From: Tetracentron sinense
Taxonomy: Eukaryota > Streptophyta > Magnoliopsida > Trochodendrales > Trochodendraceae
Assembly: GCA_015143295.1 (NCBI GenBank)
Contig: CM026571.1
Coordinates: 30,284,505-30,348,504, forward strand
Direction: 5' to 3'
DNA length: 64,000 nucleotides
Made by a program: the position numbers and the translations under genes. Under the pieces are notes generated by a model that saw only the letters and a program-made list of their open reading frames with translations, was not told the origin of the DNA and did not search any database. Below, one piece after another: positions 56,032-64,000 of the stretch (the first letter of the stretch is position 1; each line of letters starts with the position of its first letter).

Positions 56032-58248
56032 TGTAGGGGGATCCGGATAAAAATTTATGCGGAAACTGGATCCCCTAGATCTTAACACCATAGAAAGCAT
56101 CAAATTCTATCTAAAAGTTTTAGTCATATCACCTCGGTGAATGATGTTCACTGGTGAAGCTTAATCCACTCGAACCGTCAGAATTTTTTGTAGAGATTTC
56201 TCCAAAAAATACTCGAAGCTCGATCCTTGTTCTTCGCTATCCTCATGAAGCTTTAAGAATCTCTCTTTGGAATTGTTGAAGCAAGAGGAAGAAGATGGAG
56301 TAATGGTGTAAACCTTCAATCACCAAAAACACTAAGGTTCAAAACCCTAGAATTGAATAACCAAACTTGGATGCACCTAGTAGCTCACGAAAATCCCTAG
56401 GGGCTCACGGTTTGGAGAGAGAGGAGAGGGAGAGTGAAAAAATTCTGGAGAATTGTGATTTCTCTTGCCCATACGTTTTTGGTCTTGGGGTATTTATAGA
56501 ATGGATCTAATCTATATCCTACTCCAACTATAACTTATTCCTTAAGAAGTTATTTATTAATAATAACTCTTATTATTAATTTAAATAAAATCCTAGTTTA
56601 ATTATAACTACTTTAGTTATAGTAATCCTACTAATTAAAGAGTCCTTATTAAATGAGGATTCCTTAATTAATAGGGATAAGTCAACAACCAACAAAACCA
56701 ACAAAGGGAGGAATCCTAGTCAAACTAGGATTCCACAACCAAAGGGGGGGGGGGGGCGTGAGTTTTAGGGATCTTTAGACTCCTTTTTACAATCCAACTT
56801 CTTCTCATCTTAATCCTACTTGTAATCCAACCATCGGATTTTAATTTCATAATAAAAGGAATTATATTTTAACAATTATTCAATTAACCTAATCCAATTA
56901 GGATTACTCCAACGAGCACCCATCCCTAGGGTTTTAATCCATGGGTTTGGGCCCATATTAAAGGTCTATATTAAATGGATTTATGGATATGGGTCAAACC
57001 CATTTCCCCTTTAATTATGTTGATTAAAAAATTACTAAAATAATCTCTTAGTTTAAATTAACAATTAATTTAAACAATAGATTAACTTTTAATCTATTTA
57101 ATTAATGATTAACTTTTAATCACTTGAATAATTGATTAACATTTAATCAATTTATGAGCTTGTATTTCTTATGTGAGCATCTCCACAGATCGCTCTGAGA
57201 CATTCTTACCTTGGCTTACCCAATGTTATCCCATTGATCCTAAACAGGAATTACATCGGAATTGTAAGTGACGTGAGATATCCATGTTGCAATTGAATCC
57301 CAGTGTATGAACATTAACCAATACAGATCCCACCACATGAACTTTTCAATTCGATTTATCCTTCCAAATACATTATCTCTAATGGGCCTTTGAGATTATT
57401 TATACTATCTAACTCATAGCCCATTGCATATCATCCAGGTTTCTGAGACTTATGATTACGCCATGAGAAACAATTTCTAATTAAAAACATTTTGAGAAGA
57501 TCATTTGATAAGTATAATATCTTTTAATAAAAGTATATTTCAAAACTTATTTTGATTTCAAAATCACCTGCACAGGATTTGAACTTAATCAACTGTCTTA
57601 CCTAGAGCTTGGATAATCTCTCAAATTAATGAGCATGGATTTCTTGTTTGAAATTCATCATGACTCGAACAACTTTCTGACTATCCAATTGTCACTGTAT
57701 TGTATTCCCTAAAATAAAAAAATACATTGGTGGAATCAAAACAGTCAGATCACTGCTCAGTCATAGATGAACATATCAGATCTAAGGATCATCGAAATTG
57801 TTCAATGTGAATGAGAGACCAACTATCTGATAGTATGTTTATACAAGAGGTCTCTCATTGAATGCAATTGGTCAGTGTACATTTAAGCACCCATATGCTG
57901 ATGTGTAGTCTCCACTACAATAGTTCGAGATAGAACTACATCTCAACTATTGAGAACATCTTAGCATTCTGGCAGCCATATAAGTGAAGTGTCCAACTTC
58001 ACCCACAGTTGTGACTAAATAAGGTATAAGGAACTGGAAAGTCATATCTGCCTGTGATAATCTAATCACATAACTTTTCTATAATATATCCTAAGGACCT
58101 TTATCGATATCTCATATCGTATAGATCATCTCATGATCATGGTCAATTACCCATAATGAATACACAATAGATTAAGAAGAAGTCTTTATTAATCAAATTA
58201 ATAAGAATCTAACAATCTAAATGACTTTTTTGGGCATCATATCTAACA
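56032..58248 (-). mobile_element. Copia solo LTR (2,217 bp)
   Basis: Same family and ends as the LTRs at 33252 and 44630 (plus strand TGTAGGGGGATCC ... ATCTAACA). Flanks CAAAA (56027-56031) and CAAAC (58249-58253) are a probable 5-bp TSD with one mismatch. It contains a poly-G run (about 56744-56755). No internal region is present, so it arose by LTR-LTR recombination. Confidence 0.88.
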
Positions 58249-59593
58249 CAAACGTTATAGATACCCCTCTAACTCATGAGTTAGGATTTCAAAAGGCTTC
58301 TAGACCTAAAAGAGGGAATATTGAGAGTTTTCTAGGAGATTAAAATGAGAGAAACCTAAGGAGTTCAAGGATTCGATCAGAAAAGGAGGAAAGAAACTTA
58401 AAGATCGAGATAAAGCCTTATTCGCAAGCAATAGATCGTAGGGAAGCGATCAAGTGAGGTAAACAAAAATCCCTAATCCTCAATTTCTTAAATATAAATC
58501 TAAAAGAAGAGGAAAAATTGATAGATCTAAGTAAGAATATGAAAATAAGTAAGATCTATGTATTTATATTATCCCTAATGCATCGTTTCATGAATGGTTA
58601 AAGTAAGATGTGAATAACATGATTAGAATGTCAATAACCATGTTATATTTTGATTATGCCTTAACAAAGGGATTGAAAATTTATGATGGATGCATGTGGA
58701 TATATAAGGAGGAATGGATAAATTCTTAGAGTTGAATGGAATGTATGAAGGAGTTAAATGATGGATGTAGACTCTTTGTGATATTAGGGTTACATGATAG
58801 TGTGATTTTTGGATATGCTTGATGGAATTTATGATTGATAAATTATGTGTGTATTCATCATCCCGATCTTGATTAAAAACGCGTTGTTGATATTTAAATT
58901 AAACTGTGAACTGTGTTCATTAAAAAATAAACTGTGATTAAAACCTGTTAAATTGTGGGAAATATGAATGTTGTTTCGTACTTTTTTATGTTATCATACA
59001 TGATATATTTTTGGGTAAATGAACCTTTGACGAGGGTCTTGATTGCCTAGATCTATAACATAGTGGAATGGGACGCTATGATGAGATTTCCCATGACCCT
59101 TGACTAATAGTCTTAGGCGAAATTTACCCAAGTATGTATTACTGTGCACTCACCATTGTAAAACATGCACATGTATAAAGAGAGATTTAAGACCACTAAT
59201 AAGGACACCAGTAAGATAAATGTAAAGTAAGTAAGTAAGAAAAAGACACACAAAGGTAGTGATATATGATAAGTTTTGCACCACCGACTACCATAAAAAA
59301 GGTGATAATTATGTCAAAGTAAGTAAGTCGTACCGGAGAATGTACTAAGTAAGCCGTACGTGTCAGATAATGTACGAAAGGTGGTATCTCGGTAAGTAAA
59401 GTATAGTAACCCCTTTCCATATAAGGTAAATCAGTTTTTTAAGTTATTACCCAATGCATGTTGATGTGTTTTTATAAAATAGTAAAGTATAAAAAGTAAG
59501 AAAAGAAAGAAAATAAGAAAATAAATGACATGATGTACTCACATGTTATTGTCTTCACTCTGATTTACGTATGAGAACTGAAGTACGTAGAAC

Positions 59594-59807
59594 TATCACA
59601 TGTATGCATGCTAATGTTTAAGATATTGTTTTCTATGGTTTGTTATATACGCGGAGTAACTTGTTACTCAGCCGATAACTTTATTATCGGCAGGTTCTGG
59701 TATCACATGTATGCATGCTAATGTTTAAGATATTGTTTTCTATGGTTTATTATATACGCGGAGTAACTTGTTACTCAGCCGATAACTTTATTATCGACAG
59801 GTTCTGG
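59594..59807 (+). repeat. 107-bp tandem duplication inside the gypsy LTR
   Basis: The segment starting TATCACATGTATGCATGC at 59594 is repeated from 59701 with only two visible differences. Each copy carries both hairpins: GAGTAAC/GTTACTC (loop TT) and GCCGATAA/TTATCGGC (loop of five), perfect in the first copy (59654-59691); the second has one change in the latter stem. Confidence 0.9.
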
Positions 59808-60213
59808 TTTTAATATTTGTGCACCCGGACCGTGGGAAGAGAAAGAGTACATCGCAGAACAAGAAGGTGATCGTCCCGAAAAAGAATGAGATCTTAATCG
59901 GTGGCCATATTATTGAGTTTTGGTTTATTAGTGGTGGTTTGAATTGTAAAGGAATTGTAATTGAAGATTATTCTAGATTTATGTTTAGTTTGGTTTGACG
60001 GTTAAGGATCTCGAAGGATGATTCAATTTATTTATGTTCAGTTGATTAGCAATTTTAAATTGGGGTTTGGTTGAAGTATTAAATGTTAGTTAATTGATGA
60101 AATTTTTAAGTTCAGAATTTAGTATGCCTTTATAGCTTCTAACAGAATGATATGATAAGTAAGTCACGTAACAAAAAACTCACATTCTCCTAGGGGGATT
60201 TTGGGGCGTGACA

Positions 60214-60830
60214 GGACATGATGCCGTAAGTTTCTTTTGAACCCCTAGACCTCCCTTAGGTTAATTTTTTACCATGGTTAACTTTTCAAACCCCTTTTTA
60301 CTCTGCAATGAGCCTAAACTATTTATGCTCTATATAAAATTCAAAAACATCCAAATATACCAAAATACCCAAAATATATATATATATATATATATCAACT
60401 CAACTCCTGCTTTTCGATAAAATTGCACTGGTCTGATCCTGCTAGGCCGAGTATGTATGCAACCCTCTATAGATCTGACCTCTTCCTTAAGATAGTCCTC
60501 TTCTCTCGATTTACCTTCAAATTAACATAATTACAAAACTTTGGCAATTTCTTTTAATTTTCGAGTTACTTGGTTTAAACCTAGGGAGTATGTAACCATC
60601 TTAGGATGGGAGTCCTAGGGTGCCTAACACCTTCCCCGGAACTTAATTGAATCATTTAATAGATCTCTGATCGAGACCATAGATCCTTATCCATTTTACC
60701 AGATATCGTATTTTCCTTCATAGTTAAATAGGTGATGACTCCAATTTAAGAGTTTAACGTTGTCCCTTCGCAAGGCTTGACCCAGAAGGAAAGGTCGTAA
60801 ATTCCCTTACTCATGGATAGTATTCAAAAT
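60214..60830 (+). mobile_element. Tat/Ogre-like LTR, 3' part
   Basis: TATATAAA at 60331, a TA microsatellite (about 60374-60395), then TCCTAGGGTGCCTAACACC, TTCCCCGG, GGTGATGACTCCAATTT and TTCGCAAGGCTTGACCC, the wording typical of the R-U5 region of Tat/Ogre-type LTRs. Its 5' part would be the DNA before 55682. Confidence 0.5.
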
Positions 60831-63800
60831 GTCTTACATACTTATAAATTTTTTATTGTAGTTTTTCTTGGATTTATATTCAATGAAAGTCTGAAATGGT
60901 CGCAACATCTTACAATGACTGCCACAATATAGTATATTGTTGATTGAACTACAAGTAAGTAGATTTTAATCCATGATATTTTGGCAAAAATTTTATTATT
61001 TGCTTTAATTAGCTAGTTTAATTTTCTATCTACTCTGATTATTATTTTAGTTTAGATTATAGTTTGATATAACTAAAATTAGCTTTACATTTTTTTGATA
61101 TAATTATAATTACATGTTATAATTTGACTGTTTTCTAGTGACTATTAGATTATAGAAAGTTAAACACAGCAAAATTATAGTATTTTATATGGACAATAAT
61201 TATAAAATAATAATACCATTATATAATACTTAAAAGTTTTTGAAATTGTTTCTCGCCCCTTGCTCTTTTGGGTAGGGCTTAGCTTAGCAAATTCAGGCCC
61301 TTCGAGGGTTAGGGTTGGAATTGGGTCTTATTCTTATAAGTGAGAGTTTGGTATGGTAAGACTTTGGCGTTGCACTAAGGTCACAACCCTTCTATCTCCG
61401 AGGAGGTCTTGTGATCAATTCTCATGATATATGGAAACTCTCAATGGAACAATAATAGTCCTCTTGGTGACATGGTTGGAGGGCCCAAATGATATCAGCT
61501 CCCCAATGGGCCACCAAAAAAATAATGAATATGAGTGAAGGTTTACCATTGTAATCCGAATTACTATAATAAGAGAGTTTAAATATGAAGTAAAGCTTGT
61601 GTGAAAACAAAAAAAATTAATGGGAGCTCCCATTTTAAATTAAATGCAGTGGCACTTACATAATTATTTAGTAATTGACATACATTTTTATATAGATTTC
61701 ACAAATAATTACAAAGTGTCACCTTATTTAGATGTGAAAATGAGGAGCTCTAATAAATCTTTGAGCAGAGGTCACAGAAAATATGGAAAAAAAAGAAAGT
61801 AATCTAATATATAACTCAAACAAAGGCTTTCGGTGAGATGAATTTTAATATCACCGATTGTGTGTTGACCTATGTTAGTGTATGTTTATTCTTTCTACCA
61901 AAAACATATAAACCAAACAAGGTTTTTATTAATTTTTATTTTTTATTCGTCATTTCAAACAAAAATAATAAAGTTCAGTGGACCACTACATTGTTGTATG
62001 TGGACAATGAGCCATCATTATATTGTAAACCCCAAAGCCCTGACCTCTTGTGGGCACGCCAAAAAAAAAAAAATCTGCCTTGGAAGGTCCCGGAACAAAT
62101 ATGGGTCCAGATAGATGGTCTCCATATTGGACCCCGCATCAGCCTAACGCGTATCCCAAATCAACAACTCAGCTAAAAGGGAAGTATCTCTTTAATGTGG
62201 AGGAGGGGTAGTTTGGTCCTTATATTTATCTCATTCAAAATAACTTAGATCACATGTAAACGTCCCTTGAAATCTATATTCTCTTGATGCTACATATGTG
62301 TTTCCTATGTTGCCACGCAGGACAACTCTTATTTTGTGAAGTCATATCATCGAAACTTCCCGAATCATCTCCTAACGGAATGAATAAGACTTATCTCTTA
62401 GTAACTTCCCATCACGCACTCTCTACGTTACAAACCCTAACCTCCTCATCACACAAGTTCTCTATCATTAACTTCCCTCTCAGGCATAGACGGTACAAAA
62501 CTACATTGAACTAGGTAAAGGAAAGTTTGTTTAGTAACTCTCTCAAACTCAAGCCCCGTCACCAACCATTGATGCTGCTTCGTATCCTACATATACACCA
62601 CATTCTCCGATCAGATCCATCTCGCCAAACGACTACATTTATGTCGACCCTAACCATCCTCCAATCTCGAATATCTCAAATCATGGAAGAGCTTTGTTGT
62701 TTCTTTTTGTCTTTTCCTTTTTAAATAATTTCTTTTTTTTCACTTCCTTATGATGATGATCCGTAAGAAACTATGGGGGAATAATATCAATTCTTCAATT
62801 TTAAGGTGCTTTATTTAAGATTGCAGCTATTCAATTGTAAGTGTCTAGCTGATACTTATTTTCTTATATTCTTAATAGCTTCACGACCCGATATATATAA
62901 TTGTAATTTATGTGACGCATAATTGCTTACATGTTTCATCCTTCCATTTCCCAATCGAGTCTGGCCAATTTTTTAAACTAGGTGATATTCTGAGTGGAAT
63001 CTCCATGAGAAATTTTGTATATTACATTAAAGGTAAATAATCTATCCTGCAAGTACCTTAAATTAACTTTGGATGTTCTTTTATCTTTACATGTATATAT
63101 ATGTTATATTCTAATGCAATATCATTATGATTATTGAACTGTTTTATTCTCAGAAATTGGCCCATCTCATTCGGTGTAAAGATGGTTGAACTATGTTTTT
63201 GGATGGCTGCCTAATTACCATCCCACCAATATATTGTCCTGGGCTCTGAAATTGAGTTGTAATTTGTTCTATTATTATGAAAGTTGTGCTGGATGGATGT
63301 GTTTTGTAGCATCTTGGATTTTCCTTATTGGGGTTGTATATCCCTCCAGGTGTTTGGTTGCTAACAAAAGTCAAATAGTATATAGATCTTCTTCTGAACA
63401 ACATACTTCTTTATAGCCTTATATCGTCACCCTTTCACCAGAACTCGTGTCTAACTTTATATGGAAATGATTCATCATTTTTTGGATTGAAAATCAAGCT
63501 TCCCAATTTAGACATGGAATTAGAACAAAATCAAAAGGGGGATTTGTTGTGCTAACGGCCAAGGTAGAAGTTTTGTTTATAACAATCACTGACATATGGT
63601 CAATGTGTGAAGGAAATGGTAGAGTCAGAGTTTGGTATTAGTGATTCAACCGCTCCAGGCGCAAGAGGTTCAGAGTATCTATCCACATTTAGAAAAAGTG
63701 AAAGTTTGCTTAAGGCAAGTATGTCAGCTAGCTAGGGAACCAACTCCCTGTACATTTACCGTATTGTGATAATATAAACCATAAAAAAAATGGGTAAACA

Positions 63801-64000
63801 ATTCTCTAAATCACATGCATTATGAGCCGGTCCTCTTCCTTATAAGACCTGCAGTATGGTAGGTACTCTGGCAAGTAAATGTTCTTTTATCATCGTCAAA
63901 GAACCGCTTATGAATGAATTCCAACAGTGTGCAACGAGTCATTTCCTGTTGTTGGAAAGGCTCCCCAAGCTCTAATTATTTCTCTTAGGGTTGGTACTTT
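60831..64000. other. Intergenic, no recognised gene
   Basis: AT-rich. No TE terminus, tandem array, RNA gene or convincing coding frame that I can support. Open frames near 61838-62176 and 63186-63416 are low-complexity or chance. A poly-A run is at 62049-62061. GC rises at about 62080-62160 and 62330-62680, where an unannotated exon or promoter could lie, but I cannot show it. Confidence 0.4.

Larger units (their letters stand above)
55682..60213 (+). mobile_element. Solo gypsy chromovirus LTR, itself split by a Copia solo LTR
   Basis: TGTAAGGACCCGAATTT ... TTTTGGGGCGTGACA. Flanks GGACC (55677-55681) and GGACA (60214-60218) are a probable 5-bp TSD with one mismatch. Without the Copia LTR (56032-58248) it is about 2.3 kb, similar to the LTR at 40033. 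The motif cluster is at 55905-55975, the TATA-like TATAGATA at 58256, and paired hairpins at 59654-59691 are duplicated in tandem. Confidence 0.8.

Noticed and set aside
61838..63416. Three short frames suggesting a gene near the right end
   Set aside because: No domain, no matched splice sites and biased composition; I could not support any exon.

Overview
This is a gene-poor, AT-rich stretch of flowering-plant nuclear DNA, probably from a eudicot. The evidence is one F-box/kelch gene of the KUF1/SKIP25 type, GT-AG introns, plant-type LTR retrotransposons of the Copia and Ty3/gypsy groups, Mutator-like elements (MULEs) with 9-bp target-site duplications (TSDs), and hAT-type MITEs. The species cannot be named from the sequence. 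Nearly everything outside the F-box gene is transposon-derived. Coordinates of TE ends and TSDs were read by eye.

Layout. 1-2.8 kb: a possible first exon (610-698), a 76-bp tandem duplication and a putative Helitron 3' end. 2.8-5.7 kb: two non-autonomous MULEs of one TIR family, one carrying exon-like DNA and the other a satellite array. 6.6-7.8 kb: the only convincing intact host gene, an F-box/kelch gene on the minus strand. 8.7-21.8 kb: solo LTRs, MITEs, a local duplication that supplies an empty site for one MITE, and a strong foldback. 21.8-31.7 kb: a structurally complete 9.8-kb MULE with a perfect 9-bp TSD, a mudrA-like transposase (plus strand) and a DUF1985-Ulp1 protease gene (minus strand) in convergent orientation. 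Arrays of a CATTTTCGG-type repeat fill the leader introns of both genes, another ULP intron and the space between the genes.

31.8-47.2 kb: a third member of the first MULE TIR family (perfect TSD ATATTATAT). It carries a broken 5' fragment of a BRI1-like receptor-kinase gene and is split by a 13.6-kb Copia element (TSD CGGGG). The Copia element itself contains a truncated chromovirus (gypsy) in opposite orientation. 47.3-48.3 kb: a further TIR element, again with the satellite. 48.7-60.8 kb: decayed Copia gag, a SIRE-type LTR, an Athila-type LTR with its gag, and a nest of Copia solo LTR inside gypsy solo LTR inside a Tat/Ogre-like LTR. 60.8-64 kb: nothing recognisable.

The two most interesting signals are not single genes. 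First, LTRs of several unrelated retrotransposon lineages carry a cluster of short self-complementary motifs (GATCGATC, GTCGAC or TTCGAA cores) about 50-130 bp upstream of the TATA box. Second, the chromovirus LTRs share a pair of adjacent hairpins whose sequence differs between copies while pairing is largely kept. The MULE intron arrays are a third candidate for an undescribed regulatory device.
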